Numbered from the stretch's first letter, positions 1 to 9,285 are shown. The stretch is DNA of 40,539 bases from Candidatus Kaiserbacteria bacterium (GCA_016194455.1 JACQBN010000023.1:1-40539); one strand, 5' to 3'. The notes: generated by a model from the sequence alone, not told the origin. Numbers and translations: made by a program.

Positions 1-9
1 AATATACAT

Positions 10-504
10 ATGTACCACAATCGTTCACGCGGCTTCACGCTCATAGAATTACTCGTCGTTATCGCCATCATCGGCATCCTCTCGGCGGTGGTGCTTGCTT
101 CGCTTAATACCGCACGCTCCAAGGGCAATGACGCGGCGGTGCAGTCCGACCTCTCGACCATCCAGACAGAGGCCGAAATATCCTACGCCAACCTCGGCAA
201 TTCTTACAATTCAACGGGCACGACGATTAACAGCACCACGTGCGTCGCGTCGCTGCCAGCCGCCGGCACCAATTCTATTCTCGGGGACGCGGTAATTCAG
301 AACGCCATTAAAGGTGCAAAGAACGCACAGAATGCCGACGGTTCTTGCGTGGTGAGCGCCACCGGTTACATGGTCGCGATGCCGCTGTCGAGCGGCGCGT
401 GGTGCGTCGACTCCACCGGCGTCGCGCGCAAGACGACTTCGGGCGGCACGGCCTATGCGAACGTCGCTGCGGCTTACACGAGTGCACAGGCTTCTTGCAA
501 CTAG
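10..504 (+). CDS. Type IV pilin (major-type prepilin), copy 1
   Basis: Prepilin of 164 aa. A short basic leader (MYHNRSRG) precedes the cleavage/methylation site G^FTLIE with Glu at +5, then a hydrophobic N-terminal helix of about 20 residues. The globular domain contains four Cys and the motif WCVDSTG, which I associate with CPR pilins. It should be cleaved by the prepilin peptidase encoded just downstream and polymerised into a pilus. The next gene is a paralogue 3 nt away with a nearly identical helix (SAVVLASLNTAR), so the pair arose by tandem duplication. The promoter lies outside the window. Pilin identity is certain; the role as major subunit is inferred from the simple small fold and gene position. 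Confidence 0.93.
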   Translation: MYHNRSRGFTLIELLVVIAIIGILSAVVLASLNTARSKGNDAAVQSDLSTIQTEAEISYANLGNSYNSTGTTINSTTCVASLPAAGTNSILGDAVIQNAIKGAKNAQNADGSCVVSATGYMVAMPLSSGAWCVDSTGVARKTTSGGTAYANVAAAYTSAQASCN

Positions 505-507
505 TTC

Positions 508-1029
508 ATGAAGGCTCGTAAGGGGTTCACCCTCATAGAACTCCTCGTCGTCATTGCAATTATCGGCATTCTCTCCGCGGTGGTGCTCGCCTCGCTTAAT
601 ACCGCGCGGACGAAAGGCAGTGACGCGGGCGTGAAGGCGAATCTGGATACGGTCGCGACCCAGGCCGCTCTTTTCCTCACGAACAACAACAACTCCTACG
701 GCGTCTTCAACGACGGCAGTGGTGCTCCGACAACGTGCCCAGCGCCCAACGCCGCGGGCGCTGCCGTCTTCCACGATACGACTATTGAGAACGCGATAGC
801 AGCCGCTGCGCTTGACGCCGCTGCGACCATCTCCACCTACTGCGTCTCGACCGCCACCGCCTATGCGGCGGCGACCAAGCGCCCGGTGCCAGCCTCCGGC
901 GCGCCCACGACGTCCACCTTCTGGTGCGTGGACTCGACGGGCGTTAAATGCGGCAACGACGGCAGCGGTGGCGACAACGCCACACCTATCGTAAGTAACG
1001 CCTGCGTCGCCTGCACAACGACGAATTGA
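508..1029 (+). CDS. Type IV pilin (major-type prepilin), copy 2
   Basis: Prepilin of 173 aa with leader MKARKG, cleavage site G^FTLIE and an N-terminal helix almost identical to the preceding gene. The C-terminal domains have diverged, but both keep WCVDSTG. This copy has a longer Cys-rich tail (CGNDGSGG..., ending CVACTTTN). It starts 3 nt after the stop of copy 1, so the two are probably co-transcribed. A perfect 15-bp hairpin follows, suggesting that the pilin pair forms its own transcript. The copies could be alternative or co-assembled subunits; the sequence does not decide. Confidence 0.93.
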   Translation: MKARKGFTLIELLVVIAIIGILSAVVLASLNTARTKGSDAGVKANLDTVATQAALFLTNNNNSYGVFNDGSGAPTTCPAPNAAGAAVFHDTTIENAIAAAALDAAATISTYCVSTATAYAAATKRPVPASGAPTTSTFWCVDSTGVKCGNDGSGGDNATPIVSNACVACTTTN

Positions 1030-1040
1030 TGTAGCGATTG

Positions 1041-1073
1041 AAACACGCGCGCCCCCTCGGGGCGCGCGTGTTT
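1041..1073 (+). terminator. Strong hairpin terminator after the pilin pair
   Basis: Perfect 15-bp inverted repeat (AAACACGCGCGCCCC / its complement) around a CTC loop, ending in TTT. It lies 11 nt after the pilin stop and 7 nt before the prepilin peptidase ATG. It would separate high pilin expression from low peptidase expression. The 3' U-tract is short, so it may act partly as an mRNA-stabilising 3' hairpin. Confidence 0.8.
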
Positions 1074-1079
1074 GCTATC

Positions 1080-1847
1080 ATGGCTTCCATGCATGCGCTC
1101 GCACTCGTCGTTTTTTTTGGGTTGGGCGCGATTCTCGCGAGCTTCGTCGGCGTGGTGGCTGCGCGTCTCAACACCGGAATGCCTATCCTTTCCGGTCGTT
1201 CGCGCTGTGATGCTTGCGACAAAGTGCTCGAACCTCGCGCGCTGATGCCGATTTTTTCCTATTTCCTCTCGGGTGGCCGCGCCTTCTGCTGCGGGGCGCG
1301 CCTCTCGCCCCTTGCCCCGTTCTCGGAGCTACTGCTCGGCGCCCTCTTCGCACTCTCGTACAACAATCTTGGCCTCAAGTGGCCGCTACTTTTTTTCCTA
1401 ATCGCGCTCGCTCTCCTCGTGGCGCTCGTCCTGTACGATCTTGCGCACCAGATACTCCCGACCTCGCTGCTCTCTGCCTTCGTGCTTACTACGATCGCAT
1501 TCGCCCTCGTCAACACCTCAACTTCTGCACCTCTTAGCGCCTCACTCATGTTGGCAGGCTCGCTTGCGCTCCTGCTCGCTCTTATCCATCTGTTCTCCCG
1601 CGGCCGCTTTATGGGACTCGCGGACGCCCCCTTCGTCTTCGGCCTCGCGCTTCTTGCCGGGCCGCTCGCGTTCTCTGGTTTCCTCTATTCTTTCTGGATT
1701 GGCGCGATTATCGGCCTCGTCATCTTGGCGAAGAGGCCCGCCGGACATAGAATGGGAGTTGAGGTGCCGTTCGCTCCGTACTTGGCGGCCGGCTTCCTCC
1801 TCGCTATCTTCACCGGATGGAATCTTTTCACTCTCATCGGGCCCTGA
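1080..1847 (+). CDS. pilD: Prepilin peptidase (PilD/GspO, A24 aspartic protease)
   Basis: Integral membrane aspartyl protease of about 255 aa that cleaves prepilin leaders and N-methylates the new N-terminus. The N-terminal zinc-type domain shows CDAC followed by CCGA (two CxxC-like pairs) around RSRCDACDKVL. The catalytic aspartates are visible in VLYDLAHQILP and in MGLADAPF, a divergent form of the usual GxGDxK motif. Several hydrophobic helices fill the rest. The ORF-track start at 1038 lies inside the terminator hairpin, so I choose ATG 1080; ATG 1089 is also possible. The next minor-pilin gene begins inside its 3' end, so it heads the minor-pilin operon. Confidence 0.92.
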   Translation: MASMHALALVVFFGLGAILASFVGVVAARLNTGMPILSGRSRCDACDKVLEPRALMPIFSYFLSGGRAFCCGARLSPLAPFSELLLGALFALSYNNLGLKWPLLFFLIALALLVALVLYDLAHQILPTSLLSAFVLTTIAFALVNTSTSAPLSASLMLAGSLALLLALIHLFSRGRFMGLADAPFVFGLALLAGPLAFSGFLYSFWIGAIIGLVILAKRPAGHRMGVEVPFAPYLAAGFLLAIFTGWNLFTLIGP

Positions 1848-2491
1848 CTGCGCAGGCAGGCTTTACCCTGATCGAACTTTTGGTCGTCCTTGCGATCATT
1901 GCGGTCGTGACCGGGATCGTACTCACGAGCCAGAGCAGCTTCAATCGCACGCTCGTTGTAGCGAACACCGCCTACGATGTTGCGCTTACCCTGCGGAGCG
2001 CCGAGACTTACGGGCTGGGGAGTCGCGGCGTAGGCGCGCTCACCAACGCCGGCTACGGTATCGACTTCGAGAAGGCGACACCGAGCTCCTTCACTCTTTT
2101 TCTAGACAAATATCCGAGTGCGGGAGCCGCTTTCAGTTGCCACCCCGCTGCCGACCCGAGCGCACCCTCCGCCGAGCCGGGCGATTGCGTCTATGAGGCA
2201 GCCCAGGGCGAGAAAGTAAGTCTCTATACGCTCGGCAACGGCATCACCCTTTCCAACTTCTGCGCCTACGCAGGCGGTGCGTGGTCCTGTGCGGCCGACA
2301 CCCTCACTTCACTTGCGATCGTCTTCGCGCGGCCAAACCCGGTTGCCTTCATCAGTGCGAACGGCTCCTACTCGCTCACGACGCCCGCCTCCGCGGCCTG
2401 TCTCACGCTCTCCTCACCCGCGGGCGGCTCGCGCTACGTCTCCGTCAACTCCGTGGGTCGCATCACCGCGGGCGCCACCTCCTGCCCATGA
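1817..2491 (+). CDS. Minor pilin, GspH/FimT-like (block 1)
   Basis: Pseudopilin of 224 aa. A 15-residue leader ends in QAG^FTLIELLVVLAIIAVV with Glu+5. The following region (TAYDVALTLRSAETYGL) resembles the GspH/FimT helix that scans for RSAE-like residues, and the C-terminal domain is beta-rich with several Cys. It overlaps the peptidase gene by 31 nt and the next gene by ATGA, so translation is coupled. It is probably the first member of an H-J-I-K-type tip complex encoded by this and the next three genes. Confidence 0.85.
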   Translation: MESFHSHRALTAQAGFTLIELLVVLAIIAVVTGIVLTSQSSFNRTLVVANTAYDVALTLRSAETYGLGSRGVGALTNAGYGIDFEKATPSSFTLFLDKYPSAGAAFSCHPAADPSAPSAEPGDCVYEAAQGEKVSLYTLGNGITLSNFCAYAGGAWSCAADTLTSLAIVFARPNPVAFISANGSYSLTTPASAACLTLSSPAGGSRYVSVNSVGRITAGATSCP

Positions 2492-3030
2492 AAAACAAAA
2501 ACGGCTATACGCTCGTGGAACTCATCGTCGCGGTTGGGATGTTCGCGCTCATTATGACACTCGCCGCGGGCGCCTACCTCATCATGATCGGGGCGAGCCG
2601 CTCTGCACAGGCGACCGCGACCGGCATCAACTCGCTCTCCTTCGCGCTCGAGGACATGGTGCGTTCGGTGCGCACCGGGATCGGCTACAACTGTAACGCC
2701 CCTGGCGGCGGCGATTGTGCAAATGGCGGCAGCGCACTCTACTTCACCAATTCAAGCGGACAATCCACGACCTACGCCTTCCTAGGCGGAGCGCTCACCA
2801 AGAACGGCGTCGCCCTCACCGATTCAAGCGTCACCGTCAATGCTTCCAAGTCGCGCTTCTATGTGAGCGGCACCTTACCCTCCTGCGCGACGCATCCGCC
2901 GCCCCAGTCCTGCGACAACAACCAGCCCAACATCACCTTCCTCATCTCGGGCACCGTCTCGCCCGGACCGGGGAAGACGACCTCCTTCTCGATAGAGACG
3001 GGCGCCACGATGCGCGGCGACGATTTATAA
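2488..3030 (+). CDS. Minor pilin, PilW/GspJ-like (block 1)
   Basis: Pseudopilin of 180 aa with leader MKNKNG, site G^YTLVE (Glu+5 present) and a hydrophobic helix VGMFALIMTLAAGAYL. The start at 2488 is set by a perfect ATGA overlap with the upstream minor pilin; the longer ORF-track version is an artefact. The ectodomain is beta-rich with Cys pairs (CNAPGGGDC; CATHPPPQSC). The J/W-type assignment rests on operon order and on the residues after the helix (SLSFALEDMVRSVR), so it is tentative. Confidence 0.8.
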   Translation: MKNKNGYTLVELIVAVGMFALIMTLAAGAYLIMIGASRSAQATATGINSLSFALEDMVRSVRTGIGYNCNAPGGGDCANGGSALYFTNSSGQSTTYAFLGGALTKNGVALTDSSVTVNASKSRFYVSGTLPSCATHPPPQSCDNNQPNITFLISGTVSPGPGKTTSFSIETGATMRGDDL

Positions 3031-3032
3031 AT

Positions 3033-3590
3033 ATGAGAGGCTTCACCCTTCTTGAAACTCTGGTCGCGGTCACCATCCTCACGCTCGCGGTGGCGGGTCC
3101 CTTGACCTCCGCGAGCCGCGCGGTCATCGCGGCGCAGACCGCAAGTCAGCAGCTCACCGCCTCCTATCTCGCACAGGAGGGGATTGAATACGTGCGACTG
3201 ATGCGCGATGATGAGTCGCTCGCATTCTACTCCGGCGGCGGCCCCGCGTCCGCGTGGACCGACTTCATCACCGGTTCGTCTGCCTCTTCCATTACGGGCT
3301 GCCGCTCCTCCGCTTGCACGCTTGACCCCCTGAGCTCGATGGGCACGGGAAGCGGGCACTCACTCTCTCCCTGTTCGGGCAATTCCTGCGGGTCGCTCTA
3401 TCTGCGCCCCGACGGCATCTACACCGAGCAGTCGGGAGCCGCGGGCGCGGTCAAAACTCCCTACACGCGGACCCTCCAAGCGGTTGATATCTCCGCCTCG
3501 GACGAGCGCATCACTTCTAAAGTGCAATGGGTCTCGCGTGGCACGACCTACACCGTGTCCGTCACCGACCACCTCACGCCATGGGAATAA
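3033..3590 (+). CDS. Minor pilin, PilV/GspI-like (block 1)
   Basis: Pseudopilin of 185 aa beginning MRG^FTLLETLVAVTILTLAV, with an unusually short leader and Glu+5. The TASYLAQEGIEYVRLMRD region after the helix is the typical PilV/GspI signature (AxxLAQEGIE). ATG 3033 comes 2 nt after the previous stop. The ectodomain holds Cys-rich loops (CRSSACTL; CSGNSCGS). It is the third member of the block 1 minor-pilin operon and overlaps the next gene by 10 nt. Confidence 0.85.
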   Translation: MRGFTLLETLVAVTILTLAVAGPLTSASRAVIAAQTASQQLTASYLAQEGIEYVRLMRDDESLAFYSGGGPASAWTDFITGSSASSITGCRSSACTLDPLSSMGTGSGHSLSPCSGNSCGSLYLRPDGIYTEQSGAAGAVKTPYTRTLQAVDISASDERITSKVQWVSRGTTYTVSVTDHLTPWE

Positions 3591-4069
3591 AAACTTCACG
3601 CAGGGGATTCACTTTATTGATCGCCGTCATCTTCATGTCGGTGATGCTCTCGCTTGGGCTTGCACTCTCTTCGCTCGGCTACAAGCAGGAGGTGCTCGCC
3701 TCCTCCGCGATAGAGTCGCAGTACGCTTTCTACGCCGCCGACGCCGCGCTTGAGTGTGCGCTCTACGCCGACCAGCAGCAGAATCTCTTCGCCTACGATG
3801 AAAATCTTTCTGCCGCAACCCCGACGATGACCTGCGACGGCTCCATACCAATTTCTGCGACAACCCTCTCCCACACTCTAAGCCAGTGGGTAACGACCTC
3901 TCGCCTCTCCTTAGACTCGGGCAAGCGCTGCGCGGACGTAACGATCTATAAGCCAAACGGAGCGGGAACGAACTACCTCTTCTCGCAGGGCTACGACGTC
4001 GCCTGCAGCGTGGTCGCCTCTCCGGGCGCCGCGCGCTATGTCGCCCGCGGCCTTGAAGCGCAGTACTAG
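3581..4069 (+). CDS. Minor pilin, PilX/GspK-like without Glu5 (block 1)
   Basis: Pseudopilin of 162 aa. Leader MGIKTSRRG precedes FTLLIAVIFMSVML; position +5 is Ile, not Glu. Lack of Glu5 is a known hallmark of GspK-type tip subunits. After the helix it reads ESQYAFYAADAALECALYAD, the usual PilX-like AxxAaEcAly pattern. ATG 3581 overlaps the preceding gene. It is the last gene of block 1 and probably caps the tip complex with the three preceding pseudopilins. Confidence 0.83.
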   Translation: MGIKTSRRGFTLLIAVIFMSVMLSLGLALSSLGYKQEVLASSAIESQYAFYAADAALECALYADQQQNLFAYDENLSAATPTMTCDGSIPISATTLSHTLSQWVTTSRLSLDSGKRCADVTIYKPNGAGTNYLFSQGYDVACSVVASPGAARYVARGLEAQY

Positions 4070-6088
<2,019 letters not shown>

Positions 6089-6091
6089 AAA

Positions 6092-6126
6092 GAAACCGCC
6101 CGACCTACACGGCCGTAGCGGTTCTT
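6092..6126. terminator. Bidirectional hairpin between convergent genes
   Basis: GAAACCGC pairs with GCGGTTC around an inner CTAC/GTAG stem, flanked by A-rich sequence on the left and TTT on the right. It lies directly after the ligA stop and before the stop of the minus-strand gene at 6146-6475, so it can serve both. Confidence 0.6.
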
Positions 6127-6145
6127 TGATAGTTCTGGCGATAGA

Positions 6146-6475
6146 TTACGTTGCCTCAGCAGCTCGGCGTTTCCTGATGACACGGCGCCACTCGGTGCTG
6201 AGAGCGCGGGCTTCTGCAATGTCCCCTGTTTCCCCCGTAAAGCTGTTTTCGCACCAGAAGCCACAAGTTTTGTCGCCAATCCCGACCGTGAGGTTGAGCT
6301 TATAACAGCCGCTGATGTGGTCGTCGTAAATTTGTCCCAGCACAGAAGAAGGACTATTGGTCATTTTCAGCCCGCTGAGAGAAATCGAAAAAGTTGCGTT
6401 CTTTCTCCACCAACTCGGCTTTTTCTTGTCGAGCAGTTTTACGCCCCTCGCGACGCGTTTTTGAATCGAAGCCAT
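6146..6475 (-). CDS. Conserved protein of unknown function ('LLDKKKPSWW' family)
   Basis: Soluble protein of 109 aa. I choose the ATG at 6475 because a perfect AAGGAGG lies 5 nt upstream; the longer ORF-track version reads through it. The pattern GVKLLDKKKPSWW...SSVLGQIYDDHISG...AEARALSTEWRRVIRKRR matches a widespread short family known to me from actinobacteria and phages (GAxLLDxxxPGW ... CVLGQLYGxY ... LTxAWRxxI). Its function is unknown. Unlike most genes here it has a canonical -35/-10 promoter and a true 5' leader, which may point to a different origin. Confidence 0.8.
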   Translation of the reverse strand: MASIQKRVARGVKLLDKKKPSWWRKNATFSISLSGLKMTNSPSSVLGQIYDDHISGCYKLNLTVGIGDKTCGFWCENSFTGETGDIAEARALSTEWRRVIRKRRAAEAT

Positions 6476-6480
6476 CGCTT

Positions 6481-6487
6481 CCTCCTT
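6481..6487 (-). promoter_or_regulatory. Strong Shine-Dalgarno AAGGAGG deciding the start at 6475
   Basis: The perfect anti-16S complement AAGGAGG is followed by AAGCG and ATG. It is one of only two perfect SD sites I noticed in the window; most other genes have none. Confidence 0.8.
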
Positions 6488-6523
6488 GGTTAGGTTGAAA
6501 TGGGCGGACTTACATCCGTGCCC

Positions 6524-6551
6524 AGTATATACATACATTACTTTTTGTCAA
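6524..6551 (-). promoter_or_regulatory. Canonical sigma70-type promoter TTGACA-16-TATACT
   Basis: On the minus strand, TTGACA (6551-6546) and TATACT (6529-6524) are separated by 16 nt. The predicted leader to ATG 6475 is about 40 nt and contains the SD. It lies back to back with the gatC -10 element. Confidence 0.75.
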
Positions 6552-6567
6552 GCATTCGGGTACGTGA

Positions 6568-6573
6568 TATATT
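6568..6573 (+). promoter_or_regulatory. -10-like TATATT for gatC (leaderless type)
   Basis: TATATT ends 6 nt before the gatC ATG at 6580. No SD is present. Confidence 0.5.
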
Positions 6574-6579
6574 TTATTT

Positions 6580-6873
6580 ATGGCGACGAGGGAGGAGGTG
6601 AAGAAGTTGGCGGCGCTGGCGCGGATCAGCGTGCCGGAAGGGCAGCTCGAGAAGTTTACGAAGGAATTCGACGCGATACTCGCGTACGTAAGCCAGCTTG
6701 AGGAGTTGAAGCTACCGAAGGGGCTCAAGGAAGAAAAGCCGATGCTACGAAATGTCTTTCGGGCAGATGAGAACCCCACGGCGCCAGGCGCGTGGACGAA
6801 AAAGCTGGTCGACGCGTTTCCTGAAAAGGAGAACGACTATTTGGTCGTGAAGCAGATCATCACGCATGAGTAA
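6580..6873 (+). CDS. gatC: Asp-tRNA(Asn)/Glu-tRNA(Gln) amidotransferase subunit C
   Basis: Small subunit (97 aa) of the GatCAB amidotransferase, which converts misacylated Glu-tRNA(Gln) and Asp-tRNA(Asn) to the correct amides. The N-terminus VKKLAALARISVPEGQLEKF and the central DAILAYVSQLEEL are the typical GatC helices. The length is normal. gatA follows after an 80-nt gap filled by a long hairpin. gatB is not in the window. Confidence 0.93.
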   Translation: MATREEVKKLAALARISVPEGQLEKFTKEFDAILAYVSQLEELKLPKGLKEEKPMLRNVFRADENPTAPGAWTKKLVDAFPEKENDYLVVKQIITHE

Positions 6874-6877
6874 TCAC

Positions 6878-6947
6878 GCCGCCGTGCACAAAAAAGTGAG
6901 CGCTCCGGCCGCTAGGCCAATTCTACTCACTTTTTTTGCACGGCGGC
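6878..6947 (+). promoter_or_regulatory. Long hairpin between gatC and gatA (attenuator or processing site)
   Basis: Arms 6878-6900 and 6926-6947 pair over 22 bp with one bulged C, including GCCGCCGTGCA and AAAAAAGTGAG. The 25-nt loop contains a further GGCC/GGCC stem. The right arm ends 7 nt before the gatA ATG, with no T-run after it. The element should lower or uncouple gatA expression, or be an RNase III-like processing site. Its mechanism is inferred. Confidence 0.7.
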
Positions 6948-6953
6948 TTTGAT

Positions 6954-8387
6954 ATGAAAAAGCCGAACGAAATGACGATTGTAGAAGCGGCGAAAAAGCT
7001 CCGCGCCAAAGAGTTTTCTGTTCGCGAGCTCTGGGACGCGTGCGCCGCGGCGGCGCACGCGCAGAATCCGGAGTTAAACGCATTCCTTGAGATTTTTGAC
7101 GCGGAGCAAGCGGACATTGAGGCCGCGCAGCGACGTATCGACCGTGAGGGAGATACGGCCCCGCCACTCTGCGGTATCCCGCTCGCGATTAAAGACAACA
7201 TTTTGATAGAAGGGAAGGTGGCAAGCGCCGCGTCGAAGATTTTAGAAAACTATCGTGCGCCCTACAGCGCGACCGTGATCGAGAAGCTGAAAGCGCAGAA
7301 TGCGCTCTTCGTCGGCCGGACCAACATGGACGAGTTCGGGATGGGCGCTTCGACCGAGAACTCCGCATTCGGCCCCACCAAGAACCCCCGCGATACCTCG
7401 CGCGTCCCGGGCGGCTCCTCCGGCGGCTCCGCCGCCTCCGTCGCCGCGCATCTCGCGCTTGGCGGCTACGGCACCGATACGGGCGGCTCCTGCCGACAGC
7501 CATCCGCCTACTGCGGCGTCGTCGGCTTCAAGCCCACCTACGGCGCCGTCTCGCGCTACGGCATTATCGCGCTCGGCTCGTCGCTCGATCAGGTGGGCGA
7601 GCTCGCCAACTCTGTCGCGGACGCCCGCATTCTTTTCGACGCGATACAAGGTCATGACCCACTTGATGCGACGACGCTTCCCGACAAGCTCTACGAGGTA
7701 TCGCAGACTCCAAAGCGTTTTCGCGTGGGAGTCCCGCAACATTTGCTCGAAGGGGTAGAACCCGACGTGCGCGCCGCTTTTGATACCACTCTCAATCGGC
7801 TGAGGGACGCTGGCCACGAGGTCGTAGACATAACACTTCCGACCAGCAAATATGCACTGCCGGTGTATTACATCGTTCTCCCCGCCGAAGCATCCACCAA
7901 TCTCGCCCGCTACGACGGCATGCGCTACGGCCTCGCGAAGCGCCTGCCCGCGCAGGCAGGAGGCAAGACTCTACTCGATGATTACGTGGAGACAAGAGCC
8001 GCGGGATTCGGCGATGAGCCAAAGCGCCGCATCTTGATCGGCACCTTCGTGCTCTCCGCGGGATACGTTGACGCGTACTACCGGAAGGCCGAGGCGGCCC
8101 GCGTTCTCTTGCGCAGAGAATATGATGAGGCGTTCAAGAAAGCGGACGTTATCGCGTTCCCTACGACGCCCTCTCCCGCATTCAAGTTTGGCGCGAAGTC
8201 CGACCCGGTCGCGATGTATCTCGAAGACGTCTTCACCGTGACCGCGAACCTCACCGGCATGCCCGCCATCTCGGTGCCCATGGGCGAGGTGGAGAGAGAA
8301 GGGAAGAAGCTGCCGGTTGGAATTCACTTCACCGCGCCGCATCAGGCAGAGGAGCGGCTCTTCAGGATTGCGAGTGCCGTATACTAG
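6954..8387 (+). CDS. gatA: Glutamyl-tRNA(Gln)/Asp-tRNA(Asn) amidotransferase subunit A
   Basis: Amidase subunit (477 aa) that hydrolyses glutamine and passes ammonia to GatB. The amidase-signature Ser-cisSer-Lys triad is visible: Lys in PLAIKDN (about 79), cis-Ser in GGSSGGSAA (about 154) and nucleophile Ser in GTDTGGSCRQP (about 179). Length and C-terminus (VGIHFTAPHQAEERLF) are normal. ATG 6954 is chosen because the ORF-track TTG lies inside the hairpin and the family starts near here. The presence of gatCA suggests indirect Gln and/or Asn charging. Confidence 0.95.
   Translation: MKKPNEMTIVEAAKKLRAKEFSVRELWDACAAAAHAQNPELNAFLEIFDAEQADIEAAQRRIDREGDTAPPLCGIPLAIKDNILIEGKVASAASKILENYRAPYSATVIEKLKAQNALFVGRTNMDEFGMGASTENSAFGPTKNPRDTSRVPGGSSGGSAASVAAHLALGGYGTDTGGSCRQPSAYCGVVGFKPTYGAVSRYGIIALGSSLDQVGELANSVADARILFDAIQGHDPLDATTLPDKLYEVSQTPKRFRVGVPQHLLEGVEPDVRAAFDTTLNRLRDAGHEVVDITLPTSKYALPVYYIVLPAEASTNLARYDGMRYGLAKRLPAQAGGKTLLDDYVETRAAGFGDEPKRRILIGTFVLSAGYVDAYYRKAEAARVLLRREYDEAFKKADVIAFPTTPSPAFKFGAKSDPVAMYLEDVFTVTANLTGMPAISVPMGEVEREGKKLPVGIHFTAPHQAEERLFRIASAVY
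8380..8385 (+). promoter_or_regulatory. -10 element TATACT inside the end of gatA
   Basis: TATACT overlaps the gatA stop codon and ends 6 nt before ATG 8392, giving a probable leaderless transcript for the next gene in addition to read-through. Confidence 0.55.
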
Positions 8388-8391
8388 GGGA

Positions 8392-9060
8392 ATGGATAAG
8401 GAGAAGGAGACTGCACCGGTGCACTGGCTCGCGCTTGCGGGCGTCGCCGTTGTCGTCGGGTTCGTCTTTGTCGTCGCATCCGGCGCCGGCGGCTCGCAGA
8501 TCAATCTCGAATATTTCTACCGCCTCCTCTATGATTGCATCTTCGGCTCCTGCTACGGCTCCATCGGGTTCGCAGGCTTCAGCGCCTGGCTCGCGCATCT
8601 CTGGGTTTCTATAACCATCATCGGCTATATCCTCGCGGCACTCGCGCTCGTCGTGATCGTCTATGCGACAGTCCGCCTTTTTGATTTGCGAGAGAAGGAG
8701 GAAAAGGAATACGGCACGCTCATCCTCGCGCCCGCAGAGGCCGAGGAGAACAAACGCTGGCTCCATATCGAATCGCTGATGGGGAGCACGAGCGCCTCCG
8801 ACTGGCGCCAGGCGATTATCGAGGCCGACATCATGCTGGACGATATGCTGGGGCGGCAGGGTTACACGGGCGCGGGTGTGGGCGAGAAGCTCCAGCAGGC
8901 GAACGCCGCGGACTTCGATACGCTCCAGGACGCCTGGGAGGCGCACAAGGTGAGGAACCAGATCGCGCACGAGGGATCCGCCTTTGCCCTCTCCGAAACG
9001 CTCGCACGCCGCACAATCGCGCGCTTCGAGGCCGTCTTCCGCGAGTTTGACGTGCTTTAG
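8392..9060 (+). CDS. Membrane protein with HEPN-like C-terminal domain, function unknown
   Basis: Protein of 222 aa. Two hydrophobic segments (about residues 12-30 and 68-92) flank an external loop with two Cys, then a charged linker (RLFDLREKEEKEYG) leads to a helical cytoplasmic domain. That domain reads DWRQAIIEADIMLDDML...AWEAHKVRNQIAHEG. RNQIAH fits the RX4-6H motif of HEPN ribonucleases, and the preceding helices fit a HEPN-like four-helix bundle. I recall similar proteins across CPR genomes, usually hypothetical. RNase activity is only an inference, since some HEPN-like domains are non-catalytic. It lies 4 nt after gatA and just before tRNA-fMet. Confidence 0.65.
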   Translation: MDKEKETAPVHWLALAGVAVVVGFVFVVASGAGGSQINLEYFYRLLYDCIFGSCYGSIGFAGFSAWLAHLWVSITIIGYILAALALVVIVYATVRLFDLREKEEKEYGTLILAPAEAEENKRWLHIESLMGSTSASDWRQAIIEADIMLDDMLGRQGYTGAGVGEKLQQANAADFDTLQDAWEAHKVRNQIAHEGSAFALSETLARRTIARFEAVFREFDVL

Positions 9061-9075
9061 GTTGCCGCCTATACT
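9047..9075 (+). promoter_or_regulatory. Promoter of tRNA-fMet, TTGACG-17-TATACT
   Basis: TTGACG (9047-9052) and TATACT (9070-9075) are separated by 17 nt and lie 8 nt before the mature tRNA 5' end. The -35 is embedded in the end of the upstream gene. This stable-RNA gene has a full promoter, in contrast to the -10-only mRNA starts. Confidence 0.7.
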
Positions 9076-9083
9076 AGGTCGAT

Positions 9084-9154
9084 AGCGGGGTAGAGTAACA
9101 GTAATTCGCGAGGCTCATAACCTCGAGATGCGGGTGCAATTCCCGCCCCCGCAA
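9084..9154 (+). tRNA. tRNA-fMet (CAT), initiator
   Basis: A cloverleaf can be drawn: acceptor GCGGGG/CCCCGC with an unpaired A1-A72, the initiator hallmark (usually C1-A72); D-stem GAGT/ATTC; anticodon arm CGAGG-CTCATAA-CCTCG; T-arm GCGGG-TGCAATT-CCCGC; discriminator A; no encoded CCA. Oddities: only two of the three initiator GC pairs remain in the anticodon stem (A29-U41), the D-loop is AACAGTA with A at position 18, and the T-loop has G55 instead of U/pseudouridine 55. Confidence 0.85.
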
Positions 9155-9182
9155 CACGGTTGTGACGCCAGGAACTAGTACC
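9151..9182 (+). repeat. Direct repeat A, copy 1 (overlaps the tRNA-fMet 3' end)
   Basis: A 32-nt element beginning GCAACACGGTTGTGA, matching 10082-10113 at 27 of 32 positions. Its first four bases are the last four of the tRNA. With copy 2 it brackets an AT-richer ORF. Confidence 0.75.
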
Positions 9183-9196
9183 GTCCCCCATTGGGA

Positions 9197-9211
9197 TCAG
9201 TACAGTACCGC
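9197..9211 (+). repeat. Direct repeat B, copy 1
   Basis: TCAGTACAGTACCGC, identical to 9922-9936. Its 12-nt core GTACAGTACCGC recurs at 10065-10076. Confidence 0.75.
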
Positions 9212-9225
9212 TCGGCATCACGTAA

Positions 9226-9255
9226 GCAAAAGCCGCCCGAAAGAACAGCTTTTGC
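9226..9255 (+). terminator. Hairpin downstream of tRNA-fMet
   Basis: GCAAAAGC pairs with GCTTTTGC across a 14-nt loop. It probably ends the tRNA transcript, though there is no downstream T-run. Confidence 0.45.
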
Positions 9256-9273
9256 GCTATTTGAATCGAGGCA

Positions 9274-9279
9274 TATACT
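9274..9279 (+). promoter_or_regulatory. -10 element TATACT for the 9286 ORF (leaderless type)
   Basis: TATACT ends 6 nt before ATG 9286, with no SD. It supports the ORF being expressed. Confidence 0.55.
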
Positions 9280-9285
9280 TCTTTT

